Assembly: GCA_050014395.1 (NCBI GenBank)
Contig: JBEKDK010000033.1
Location: 1-37,010 of the forward strand
DNA length: 37,010 nt
Reading direction: 5' to 3'
Origin: DASPOJ01 sp050014395
Lineage (GTDB): Bacteria; Acidobacteriota; Terriglobia; Acidiferrales; UBA7541
Positions 17,165 through 24,694 of the stretch are shown here, one piece after another. Every line of letters begins with the position of its first letter. Position 1 is the stretch's first letter. A program made the position numbers and the translations under genes. The notes under the pieces were generated by a model. It saw only the letters and a list, made by a program, of their open reading frames with translations, ran no database searches and had not been told where the DNA came from.

Positions 17165-18429
17165 ACGCCGACTGGCGTAGCAGCGCCCGCTAGCTCGGCG
17201 TCAGCCTTCGCGCTATCGAACGTGCCTTCCCATCGCGCGATCGCGATCGTCGCGACGCCGTTGCCGATCAAATTGGTGACCGCGCGCGCTTGATTCAAAA
17301 AACTGTCCGCGCCTAACAGCAACACCACGCCGGCGACGGGAATTTTGTCCATCGAAGCCAGCGTGGCCGCCAGCGTTACAAATCCCGAGCCGGCCACGCC
17401 CGCCGAGCCCTTCGACGTCAGCAGCAAAACCGCCAGCACCACGAGTTGATCGCGAAGAGTCAAATGCGTGTTGGTGGCCTGCGCGATGAAAATCGCCGCC
17501 ATCGTCAAATAAATGGACGACCCATCGGCGTTGAATGAATAGCCCGCCGGCAAAACCATTCCCACCAGCGATTGCTCGCAACCAAGGCGCTCGAGTTTCT
17601 CCATCATCTGCGGCATCACGGCTTCAGTGGAGCAGGTGCCGAACGCGATCAGCACTTCATCCTTGATGTAGCGCACGAAACGCCACAACGAAAAACGGCA
17701 GAGCCACGCGATTGAGCCAAGCACGCACACGATGAAGACAAGCGACGTGAGATAAACGCAGGCCATCAAGCTGCCGAATTGCCTGAGCGTGCCGAATCCG
17801 TATTCCCCGACGATGAAGGCCATCGAGCCGAACGCCGCGAGCGGCGCGACGTACATCACGATGCGCACCATGCCGAACAGCGCTTGCAGCACGCCATCCA
17901 GCACTTCAATCACGCGATCTTTTTTGCCGCCGAGGCGAGAGAGCGCGATTCCAAACAGCACGCTGACCAGAATGATCTGCAGAATATTTCCTTCCACCAA
18001 CGAGCCGACGGCACTGGAAGGAATAATGTTGAGAATGAAATCAAGCGCCGAGCGATGCTGCGCGGCGGCCGTGTACACCGCCACAGTGCTCGGATCGATC
18101 GTCGCGGGATTGATATTCATCCCCGCGCCGGGCCGCACAATGTTCACGACGACCAGGCCGATCACCAGCGCGAAGCCGGAGACGAACTCGAAATACACCA
18201 GCGCCTTCACGCCGATGCGCCCGACGGCTTTGATATCGCCCATGCGCGCGATGCCTACCGTCACCGTGGCGAAGATCACCGGCGCGAGCAGCATTCGGAT
18301 CAGACGGATGAAATTGTCGCCGAGCGGCTTGAGTTTGGGCGCGAAGTGCGGGAAGAAGAATCCGACGAGGATTCCCAGAACGATTCCGATGAAGACTTGA
18401 AGGTAGAGTTTGGGAAAACGAATCTTCAT
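17143..18429 (-). CDS. dctA: DctA-type C4-dicarboxylate transporter (DAACS family)
   Basis: A 428-residue secondary transporter of the glutamate/dicarboxylate:cation symporter family. It carries the full set of signatures: LLAPVIFATVTVGIARMGD near residue 47, the serine-rich hairpin FGTCSTEAVMPQMM, GYSFNADGSSIYLTMAAIFI, hairpin 2 TSKGSAGVAGSGFVTLAATL, and the cation/substrate segment LLLGADSFLNQARAVTNLIG. Length and motif spacing are normal. It lies 59 bases after the tartrate dehydratase-like gene in the same direction, so the likely cargo includes tartrate or the related succinate, malate or fumarate (inference). Its 3' end overlaps the convergent exporter permease gene. Confidence 0.92.
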   Translation of the reverse strand: MKIRFPKLYLQVFIGIVLGILVGFFFPHFAPKLKPLGDNFIRLIRMLLAPVIFATVTVGIARMGDIKAVGRIGVKALVYFEFVSGFALVIGLVVVNIVRPGAGMNINPATIDPSTVAVYTAAAQHRSALDFILNIIPSSAVGSLVEGNILQIILVSVLFGIALSRLGGKKDRVIEVLDGVLQALFGMVRIVMYVAPLAAFGSMAFIVGEYGFGTLRQFGSLMACVYLTSLVFIVCVLGSIAWLCRFSLWRFVRYIKDEVLIAFGTCSTEAVMPQMMEKLERLGCEQSLVGMVLPAGYSFNADGSSIYLTMAAIFIAQATNTHLTLRDQLVVLAVLLLTSKGSAGVAGSGFVTLAATLASMDKIPVAGVVLLLGADSFLNQARAVTNLIGNGVATIAIARWEGTFDSAKADAELAGAATPVGVQEPVEE

Positions 18430-18456
18430 GTTTTGCTCGCGGCGGTGAAGCGTGCG

Positions 18457-18498
18457 AATTTCAGTCGCTGCATTTCACTCGCCGAATTTCAATCGCTG
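18457..18498. repeat. three tandem 14-bp repeats between tartrate dehydratase-like gene and dctA
   Basis: Copies lie at 18457-18470, 18471-18484 and 18485-18498 with consensus AATTTCANTCGCTG. The first and third differ at one base; the middle copy differs at a few. The third copy contains the stop codon of the upstream gene (TGA, complement of 18489-18491). The phase is exactly 14 bases, so a short slippage duplication of the gene end or a repeated binding site are both possible. Confidence 0.6.
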
Positions 18499-19655
18499 AG
18501 CGCCTTCATCTCTTTGTACAAATCCGCTTTGCCCTCGAATCCGATGCCCACGAGGTCCGGCATCGTCACGTAACCATTCTCAACGCGCACGCCGTCTGGA
18601 AAACCGCCATACGGTTGGAATAAGTCCGGATACGATTCGTTGCCGCCGAGTCCCAGGCCCGCGGCGATGTTCAGCGACATCTGATGGCCGCCGTGAGGAA
18701 TACAGCGCACAGGCGACCAGCCGTTTTCGCGCAGCATCGCGAGAGTGCGTAAATATTCCACCAAGCCGTAGCTGAGCGCGCAATCGAATTGCAGCCAATC
18801 GCGGTCCGGTCGCATTCCGCCGTAGCGAATCAGGTTGCGCGCGTCTTGCATGGAAAATAGATTTTCTCCCGTCGCCAAGCTGCCCTGATATTCGCGCGCC
18901 AATTCCGCTTGCAGCGCAAAATCCAGCGGATCGCCGGCCTCTTCGTACCAGAATAGATTGTATTGCGAAAGCGCCTTACCGTAAGCGAGCGCCGTCGCGA
19001 GATCGAACTTGCCATTCGCGTCCACGGCCAATCGCTGTCCCGGACCGAGCACGCTGAGCACCGCTTCGATGCGCCGCAGATCCTCGTCGAGCGGCGCGCC
19101 GCCGATTTTCGCCTTCACCACGGTGTAGCCGCGGCCGGTGTAGCTGAGCATTTCGCGCTTCAGCGCTTCCAGATCTTTTCCGGGATAGTAGTAGCCGCCG
19201 GCAGCGTAAACGAAAACGCGCTTGTTCGGCTTGCCGTTGCCGTAGCGCTCCGCCAGCAGCGCGAAAAGCGGCTGGCCGGCGATTTTGGCGACGGCGTCCC
19301 ACACGGCCATATCGATCGTGCCGATGGCGACGGAGCGTTCGCCGTGCCCGCCCGGCTTCTCGTTGGTCATCATGCAGGCCCAAATTTTCGCGGGATCGAG
19401 ATTGGCGCCGCTGGCATCGAGCAAGCTTTCCGGCTTGGCCTCTAGAATTCGCGGCCGAAACCGTTCGCGGATCAAACTGCCCTGGCCGTAGCGCCCATTG
19501 GAATTGAATCCGTAGCCGACGACCGGCTGACCATCGCAAATCACGTCGGTGATCACGGCGACCAAACTCAGCGTCATCTTCGAGAAGTCGATGTAAGCGT
19601 TGCGGATCGGCGAAGCGATCGGCTTGGTGATCTCGCGCACATCCACAATCTTCAA
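18489..19655 (-). CDS. D(-)-tartrate dehydratase-like enolase superfamily protein
   Basis: A 388-residue mandelate racemase/muconate-lactonizing family enzyme. The active-site pattern is complete: KAK at 181-183, metal ligands Asp212 (VDANGKFD), Glu238 (WYEEAGDP) and Glu264 (TGENLFSM), Asp291 and His321 (IPHGGHQMSLN). These fall one residue before the numbering I recall for the Bradyrhizobium D-tartrate dehydratase (Lys184, Asp213, Glu239, Glu265, His322). Blocks such as MRPDRDWLQFDCALSYGLVE also suit that family. The reaction would be D-tartrate to oxaloacetate plus water. It starts at TTG with AAGGAG seven bases upstream, and dctA follows, so uptake and dehydration appear to be one operon. 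Another acid-sugar dehydratase function cannot be excluded. Confidence 0.85.
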   Translation of the reverse strand: MKIVDVREITKPIASPIRNAYIDFSKMTLSLVAVITDVICDGQPVVGYGFNSNGRYGQGSLIRERFRPRILEAKPESLLDASGANLDPAKIWACMMTNEKPGGHGERSVAIGTIDMAVWDAVAKIAGQPLFALLAERYGNGKPNKRVFVYAAGGYYYPGKDLEALKREMLSYTGRGYTVVKAKIGGAPLDEDLRRIEAVLSVLGPGQRLAVDANGKFDLATALAYGKALSQYNLFWYEEAGDPLDFALQAELAREYQGSLATGENLFSMQDARNLIRYGGMRPDRDWLQFDCALSYGLVEYLRTLAMLRENGWSPVRCIPHGGHQMSLNIAAGLGLGGNESYPDLFQPYGGFPDGVRVENGYVTMPDLVGIGFEGKADLYKEMKALSD

Positions 19656-19839
19656 GAGTCTGCTCCTTGTGGGTGACGCCGTAGCATATCACTCCGCCCG
19701 GGGCGCCGCCGTTGCGAGCGAAGCGATGAACCGCTCCGGAAGTGAATGTCGCGGCGCGCGTTGGCGCCAAGCAACAGTGTCGGGAATGCTTCCGATCCAA
19801 TCTGCCAGGGATGCGCACGGTCTGGACGATATATCCACA

Positions 19840-19985
19840 GGGGGGGGGCACCCACACCCCCGGTATGTTTTTGTTAGTTTGCTCATAACAAGGGACTTGC
19901 GGAGAAAGAGTGCGCATGAGTGTGAAAACAAACGTTTTGATCGTGCCTGTTTTCAGCAAGTTGTACGTGCCATTGTAATTGATTG
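19840..19985. repeat. G8-tract intergenic element resembling an acidobacterial dispersed repeat
   Basis: The stretch opens with a run of eight G, then CACCCACACCCCC (a G/C-tract inverted pair). AT-richer sequence follows with GTTTTTGTTAGTTTGCTCAT, AACAAGGGACTTGCGG and GAAAACAAACGTTTTGAT. Composition differs sharply from its surroundings. I recall similar G-run plus AAAACAAAGGACTTA elements as repeated intergenic sequences in Acidobacteriota; this is memory and not a search. No gene is visible here. Confidence 0.4.
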
Positions 19986-20024
19986 AAAACAGAAGGGATA
20001 AAACAGGGTTTCGTGCGGCCTTAT

Positions 20025-20191
20025 GGGAGGGGCACAGAGGAGTCCCTCCCTCCTCCGCTGGCTCTGCGGCCGACGGGCCTGCTACGGCAGGCAAGCACCG
20101 ACGCGGAGAACACGGAAACTCGCGAAGTATCGCACGCGGACCCACGTTCGCCCGGAAAAACTGGGCGAACATGGGGCACCCCATTTCGGGG
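20025..20191. other. cluster of four perfect hairpins, possible structured RNA
   Basis: In gene-free sequence there are four consecutive inverted repeats. They are GGGAGGG/CCCTCCC (20025-20050, 7 bp), GCCTGC-TACG-GCAGGC (20077-20092, 6 bp closing a UACG tetraloop), GTTCGCCC/GGGCGAAC (20146-20170, 8 bp) and ATGGGG-CA-CCCCAT (20171-20184). The last overlaps an alternative CCCC-ATTTC-GGGG hairpin (20179-20191). No open frame with a ribosome site matches. Strand and function are unknown; a small RNA or the body of a mobile repeat is possible. Confidence 0.4.
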
Positions 20192-20273
20192 CTTGAGGCA
20201 GGGAGTGCTGCACGGCTGCAATTCATACGAGATGGTAGCACGAATGGTACTCACATGTCAATATATCTATAGA

Positions 20274-20380
20274 GTATTCGAATACGAAAGATGTGGAAAT
20301 TCATTCGAATAGCGGAAGCGGAAAAAGGCCAAGCAGGGCCACCGGATAATGGCCCGGCCGGCCGGGGAATGGTTTCGAAA
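20274..20380. promoter_or_regulatory. three TTCGAA-centred palindromes upstream of the radical SAM gene
   Basis: GTATTCGAATAC (20274-20285) is a perfect 12-bp palindrome next to the AT-rich TCAATATATCTATAGA. ATTCGAAT (20303-20310) and TTTCGAAA (20373-20380) follow, with centres 27 and 70 bases apart. They could be binding sites of a dimeric regulator. The remainder up to 20470 is GC-rich and hairpin-prone (CCCGGCCGGCCGGG at 20353-20366) and contains no gene. Confidence 0.35.
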
Positions 20381-20470
20381 TCGGCCGCCGCGCAAGGACA
20401 GGTATTGCATCGGTCACGGCGCCGAGGGCGCTTCCCGGTGGGCCGACCAGTCTAGGGTACGATCGTTCGG

Positions 20471-22027
20471 ATGAGCCATATTCTGCTGATTCGGCCGCCT
20501 TCGGTATTTTCGGCCTCAACGTACAGCGCACCGGTGACGATGCCGCTGGCCAATGCGTATTTGAGCGCGAATCTGCTGAAGCACGGCCATCGCGTGACGA
20601 ACATCGACGCGCTGGGCGAAGACATCGATCACATCGACGTCTCCTATCATCCGCACGTGCGCTATCGCGGGCTCTGCACCGAAAAAATACTGGAACGCAT
20701 CACGGAACGGCCCGATGGAATCGGCGTGTCCGTGATGTTTTCGCAGGATTGGCCGCACATCGAGGACATGATCAACGCGATTCGCGCCAAATTTCCCGAC
20801 GTGCCGATTCTGGCGGGCGGCGAACATCCCACGGCAGCCGGCGAATACGTGTTGCGAACGTGTCCGGCAGTGACGCACGTGGCTCTGGGCGAAGGCGAAG
20901 CGACCATTGTGGAATGGGCGGAATGGCTGGACGGCGACCGGCGCCTGGAAGACGTGGGCGGAATTCAGTACATCGACGTCTTCGGCAACGCGCGATCGAA
21001 TCCGGCGCGCGAGCGCATCCGCAATCTGGACGATTTGCCCTGGCCCGCGTGGCATCTGTTCAATCTGGAGCCGTATTTCAGCGTCGGCGAAGGCCACGGA
21101 GTGGAGCGCGGGCGCAGCATGCCGCTGGTGGCGACGCGCGGCTGCCCTTACCAATGCACGTTCTGCTCAAGTCCGTCCATGTGGACCACGCGTTACGCGA
21201 TGCGCTCGATTCCGGACGTGGTGGACGAGATCGAGCTGTACATGAAAACCTATCGCGCCCAGAACATCGACTTTTTCGACCTGACGGCGATCATCAAGAA
21301 AGAATGGATTATGAGCTTCTGCGCGGAACTCAAGCGCCGCGGACTGAAGCTGACGTGGCAATTGCCGAGCGGGACGCGCTCGGAAGCGATGGACGCAGAA
21401 GTGATGGCGGCGATGGCTTCCTCCGGTTGCACGAATGTGACGTATGCGCCGGAAAGCGGCTCAACGCGCACGCTGAACGACATCAAGAAGAAGGTGAAGC
21501 TGCCGCGCCTGTTTGAATCGATCCGCTACGCAAAACGCAACGGAATCTTTGTGAAATGCAATTTGATCATCGGCTTCCCGCGCGAGCGGCGCTGGGACAT
21601 GCTGCAGACAGTTTGGGTGGCGATTCGCTTTGCGGTGCTGGGGGTCGACGACACGGCGATTTACGCCTACTCGCCGTATCCCGGATCGGAATTGCACCAA
21701 TACTTGCTGAGCACGGGCGCGATTCCGAAAATGGACCGCGATTACTTCACGTCGCTGATGACGTTCATGGACTTGAAGCAATCGTCGAATTATTGCGAGA
21801 ACGTGGGCGAAACGGAAATTTCGATTTACCGGCTGATTGGAATGTCGGCGTTCTACGCGATCGCCTACCTGCTGCGCCCCGCGAACATTGCGCGCACGAT
21901 TCGCAATTACCGCGCGCATAAATCGGACACGGTTTTCGAGGAGCGCCTGTTCGCATTTTTGCGCCGCAAAAAACTGGAACGCACACGCAAGGCCGGCGAA
22001 GAACGCCCGCTGCAAATCCCCGCATAG
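20471..22027 (+). CDS. B12-binding-type radical SAM protein
   Basis: A 518-residue protein with the usual layout of cobalamin-binding radical SAM enzymes. An N-terminal Rossmann-like domain (about 1-180; GIGVSVMFSQDWPHIEDMI, VPILAGGEHPTA, VALGEGEATIVE) precedes the radical SAM barrel. The cluster motif is Cys225-x3-Cys229-x2-Cys232 in ATRGCPYQCTFCSS. Later barrel strands are FFDLTAIIKKEW, TNVTYAPESGST and KCNLIIGFPRER. The classic cobalamin-ligand DxHxxG motif is not seen, so B12 binding may be absent or base-off without protein His. A hydrophobic segment near residue 455 suggests membrane contact. It is monocistronic. ATG 20471 has no ribosome site; TACGAT ends seven bases before it, as a weak -10. 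The product is unknown; relatives act on lipids, tetrapyrroles or natural products. Confidence 0.85.
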   Translation: MSHILLIRPPSVFSASTYSAPVTMPLANAYLSANLLKHGHRVTNIDALGEDIDHIDVSYHPHVRYRGLCTEKILERITERPDGIGVSVMFSQDWPHIEDMINAIRAKFPDVPILAGGEHPTAAGEYVLRTCPAVTHVALGEGEATIVEWAEWLDGDRRLEDVGGIQYIDVFGNARSNPARERIRNLDDLPWPAWHLFNLEPYFSVGEGHGVERGRSMPLVATRGCPYQCTFCSSPSMWTTRYAMRSIPDVVDEIELYMKTYRAQNIDFFDLTAIIKKEWIMSFCAELKRRGLKLTWQLPSGTRSEAMDAEVMAAMASSGCTNVTYAPESGSTRTLNDIKKKVKLPRLFESIRYAKRNGIFVKCNLIIGFPRERRWDMLQTVWVAIRFAVLGVDDTAIYAYSPYPGSELHQYLLSTGAIPKMDRDYFTSLMTFMDLKQSSNYCENVGETEISIYRLIGMSAFYAIAYLLRPANIARTIRNYRAHKSDTVFEERLFAFLRRKKLERTRKAGEERPLQIPA

Positions 22028-22061
22028 ATATCTTCAGCAGAAATAATCGCGCGAAGAAAGT

Positions 22062-22712
22062 TCACGCCGAGCGGACGTGGTCGTTGCGGGCTTCCCAGGC
22101 GTTGGAGAGGCGGCGGACGGTTTCGCGGAGGCGCACGGCGAGTTCGGCGATGGTTTCAAGACGCGTGACGGTGGCGGCCGGAAGGCGATTGCGCCGCGCC
22201 AGCAGCAATTCCGCATTGCCGAGGATGCCGGTGAGCGGATTATTCACTTCGTGGCGGAGAATTTCGCCGAAGTCGCCGCCGGGTTCTTCGCCCGGAAATG
22301 CGATCAGGTGTTCGGCGGGGGCATCCGCGGAGCGCAGGCGCCGTTCGAGCAAACCGGCGACGACCGGAAGAAACGGCTCGGTGCGCGCCACGAAATCCAC
22401 CTCGCCCGAGGCGGCCAGAGACGCCATCTCGAATTGCCGCTCCGGCGCGGCGGCCACCACAACGGGCGCGAATTCCGTGAGCAGCGGGATCACGGAACAT
22501 AACGTATCGCCGCGCTGTTCGGAATACACGGCGGATTCGTCCAAGAAAATCGCCGCGGGCCGCGTGCGCGGAAAAATCTGCCGCGCCTGTTCCGCCGATC
22601 CCGCCAAGCGCAGCTGATACTGCCCGCCGGTGGAGATGACCTCGCGTATGCAGCCCCGGGTGATCGCCGGGTCGGCGCAAATGATGAAGATGACTGGACC
22701 GTTTGTGCTCAT
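22062..22712 (-). CDS. receiver-like plus HisKA protein lacking a kinase ATPase domain
   Basis: A 216-residue protein. Residues 5-125 look like a degenerate receiver: acidic Asp14, Asp58 in AAIFLDES at the phospho-acceptor position, but TEPF in place of the conserved Lys-Pro. Residues 148-205 are a HisKA dimerization helix pair with the H-box EILRHEVNNPLTGILGNAEL (His154). No HATPase domain follows; the protein ends at ARNDHVRSA. So it could be phosphorylated by another kinase and pass phosphate on, but cannot bind ATP itself. The ATG at 22712 overlaps the stop of the hybrid kinase gene (ATGA) and has GAGGA seven bases upstream. A longer open frame to 22739 lacks support. Coupling points to a shared phosphorelay; the phosphotransfer role is inference. 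Confidence 0.75.
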   Translation of the reverse strand: MSTNGPVIFIICADPAITRGCIREVISTGGQYQLRLAGSAEQARQIFPRTRPAAIFLDESAVYSEQRGDTLCSVIPLLTEFAPVVVAAAPERQFEMASLAASGEVDFVARTEPFLPVVAGLLERRLRSADAPAEHLIAFPGEEPGGDFGEILRHEVNNPLTGILGNAELLLARRNRLPAATVTRLETIAELAVRLRETVRRLSNAWEARNDHVRSA

Positions 22713-24511
22713 CGTTTCCTCGTAATGGCTCGCGGCCAATGATTTCCACCGGCGATGCGCGGCAGCTCGATTTGAACGCGCGCGAAGGCCTGCTGCACGA
22801 TTTGTTGCAGCTCCTCGACAAAGAACGGCTTGGCGAGGTAAGGCAAACCGCTCGATTCCAGAAATTCGAGCGTGTGGGGACTGAGCGTGTCTCCGGTGAC
22901 GAACACGAAGCGATGCCGCAGCGGGCTTTCCGCGTCGGCGAGGGCGCGATAGAATGCGCGGCCATCGACGTGCGGCATCTTCAGGTCGCAGACCACCAAG
23001 TCATAGTTATGCGTCTCGGTGCGTTCGATCGCCTGGCGGCTATCGAGCAGCTTATCCACGCGATAGCCGTCTTCGGTGAGCACGTCGACGATCAATTGCG
23101 CCACGGTCGGCTCGTCCTCAACAACCAGAATCCGCTCGGCGCGCGTGGCCAACTTGTGGCCGCGCTCAGAGTGAACCAGCGCCAGCGGAGCAGGCGTCAC
23201 AGGTGCGGCGTCCGGCCGCGCGATCTTCGGTGGGGCTGCGGCGGCCGATAGCTCCACGACGAACTTCGCGCCGTCGCCGCGTTCGCTTTCCACCGAAATT
23301 TCCCCGCCATGCTCCCGCACGATGCCGTAGGCGATCGAAAGGCCAAGTCCTGTGCCCACTCCGGCGGACTTCGTGGTGAAGAACGGATCGAAGATTCGCG
23401 GAATGGCGTCGAGCGGAATGCCGGGCCCGTCGTCGGAAACCTCCAGCGCCAGGCGCTGCCCGGAAATGTGCCGCGTGCGAATGCGGATGTGGCCGGCCGC
23501 AATTCTGTCGCCGTGCGCGCGATCGTAAATGTAATCGGGCTCCGGCGCGCCAGGCGAAACCGCGGACATCCCGCGCGCCTCGGCGATGGCCTGCTCGGCG
23601 TTGATCACCAGATTCAGCACGACCTGAAGTAACTGGCTGGCATCGGCCAGAATCGCGGGCAGACCCGGATCGAGATCCAGAGTGGTCTCAATGTTTTCGA
23701 CCTTTAACTCGTAGCTGCGCAGTGCCAGGGCGCGCTCCACCACTTCGTTCAGGTCCACCGGGCGGCGCTCGAGTTTGGTTTCGCGCGCGAACAGCAAAAG
23801 ATTTTTTACGATGCGCCCGGCGCGCTCGGCCTCCTCGCAAATGTGCCTGGCGCCGGCCAACTGCTCGGGCGCGGTCCTTCGGCCAAGCAGCAATTGCGCG
23901 TAGCCCTGAATGCTGGTGAGCGGATTGTTCAGCTCATGCGCGATGCCGGACACCAATTGCCCGAGCGACGCCATCTTTTCGGTTTGCGCCTGCTTCGATT
24001 GATTGACGCGCTGACCGGTGATGTCGCGATAGACTTCAATCCAACCGAGGCGATTGCCGCGAGAGTCGCGCACGGGGCGCGTGAACCGCTCGACGATCTT
24101 GCGCGCGGGCTCGGCGAGCTCGAATTCGTCGCGGGCGAATTCCTCGGCGCGATTTCCGCGCTCCCGGCAACGCTCGGCGAATTCCGCCGGATGCGCAAAA
24201 CGCGCCGACAAAGTTTCCACCAAGCGCCCAAACGTTCCCAATTCGCGCACCGCGCGGGGATCCAAACCCATCATCTGCGCAAAGCGATCGTTGCTGGCGC
24301 GAATTCTCCCGGAGCCGCCGAAGATGAGCACGCCGCTTTCGAGCGAGTCGAGCAGGCCGTTCAACTCGGATGCGGTGCGCTCCTCTTCCGCTGGCGAGGT
24401 TCGGGTTGATTTCAATTCCTCGAGCGCCACAAGCCAGGCACGTGGCGCTCGAGCGATTGCAGCGATGGCGCGCGCGGCGCCTCGAATTCGTCTCCACAGC
24501 TCAAACGGCAT
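22709..24511 (-). CDS. soluble hybrid sensor histidine kinase with C-terminal receiver
   Basis: A 600-residue kinase. Residues 46-165 form a PAS domain (LDSLESGVLIFGGSGRIRAS ... GWIEVYRDITGQ). HisKA carries His192 in SGIAHELNNPLTSIQGY. HATPase has the N box LNLVINAEQAI, G1 SDDGPGIP, F box FDPFFTTK and G2 GTGLGLSI. A receiver follows with EDEP, Asp509 (VVCDLKMP) and Lys in LAKPF. No membrane segment is obvious, so it senses a cytosolic cue or relies on a partner such as the micro membrane protein encoded just upstream. The ATG at 24511 has GGAGG eight bases upstream; the open extension to 24727 translates to low-quality sequence. The next gene is coupled by ATGA overlap. The NtrC-type regulator is encoded upstream, and NtrB-like architecture suggests they are partners. 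Confidence 0.9.
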   Translation of the reverse strand: MPFELWRRIRGAARAIAAIARAPRAWLVALEELKSTRTSPAEEERTASELNGLLDSLESGVLIFGGSGRIRASNDRFAQMMGLDPRAVRELGTFGRLVETLSARFAHPAEFAERCRERGNRAEEFARDEFELAEPARKIVERFTRPVRDSRGNRLGWIEVYRDITGQRVNQSKQAQTEKMASLGQLVSGIAHELNNPLTSIQGYAQLLLGRRTAPEQLAGARHICEEAERAGRIVKNLLLFARETKLERRPVDLNEVVERALALRSYELKVENIETTLDLDPGLPAILADASQLLQVVLNLVINAEQAIAEARGMSAVSPGAPEPDYIYDRAHGDRIAAGHIRIRTRHISGQRLALEVSDDGPGIPLDAIPRIFDPFFTTKSAGVGTGLGLSIAYGIVREHGGEISVESERGDGAKFVVELSAAAAPPKIARPDAAPVTPAPLALVHSERGHKLATRAERILVVEDEPTVAQLIVDVLTEDGYRVDKLLDSRQAIERTETHNYDLVVCDLKMPHVDGRAFYRALADAESPLRHRFVFVTGDTLSPHTLEFLESSGLPYLAKPFFVEELQQIVQQAFARVQIELPRIAGGNHWPRAITRKR

Positions 24512-24537
24512 GGGACTTGCCTCCGCGCGCCACGGTG

Positions 24538-24654
24538 TCAACGCGGCAGAAGAACCAAATAGCTGAAGAACGCAGCCGCGCCGATGTACGCGGCGATTTC
24601 GATGGCCTGCCTGACGCCTCGATACCACAGCAGCGGCCTTCTGTTCATGATCAC
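24538..24654 (-). CDS. micro membrane protein (38 residues) ahead of the hybrid kinase
   Basis: A short frame with start GTG 24654 (or ATG 24648) and stop TGA at 24538. The product is a basic N-terminus (MNRRPLLWYRGVRQ) followed by one membrane-spanning helix (IEIAAYIGAAAFFSYLVLL) and ending LPR. By the positive-inside rule the N-terminus would be cytosolic. GGGGGAAAG lies about nine bases before the GTG. A sigma54 promoter candidate at 24679-24694 would start the message just upstream. The kinase gene begins 26 bases after its stop, on the same strand. The kinase has no membrane segment, so an anchoring or sensing partner role is attractive but unproven. It may also be a frameshifted relic of a former kinase N-terminus. 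Confidence 0.5.
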   Translation of the reverse strand: MIMNRRPLLWYRGVRQAIEIAAYIGAAAFFSYLVLLPR

Positions 24655-24678
24655 GATTTCTTTCCCCCGCAATACATA

Positions 24679-24694
24679 TGCACCAGGGTAGCCA
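24679..24694 (-). promoter_or_regulatory. sigma54 (-24/-12) promoter candidate for the micro protein-kinase operon
   Basis: The minus strand reads TGGCTACCCTGGTGCA. TGGC at -24 and TGCA at -12 have the exact GG-N10-GC spacing of sigma54 promoters (consensus TGGCACG-N4-TTGCA). Transcription would start near 24668, right before the GGGGGAAAG ribosome site of the micro gene. The rest of 24695-24998 holds no gene, only palindromes (CGCACGTGCG at 24855-24864 and TCACGCGTGA at 24903-24912) that could be activator sites. Confidence 0.5.

Noticed and set aside
18976..20241. 421-residue minus-strand frame overlapping the tartrate dehydratase-like gene
   Set aside because: It is an out-of-frame read of the enolase gene extended into the hairpin-rich intergenic DNA; no domain is recognisable.
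20300..20470. Cobalamin riboswitch before the radical SAM gene
   Set aside because: The region is GC-rich and hairpin-prone, but the B12-box core and the conserved GCCACTG-type segment are not present.
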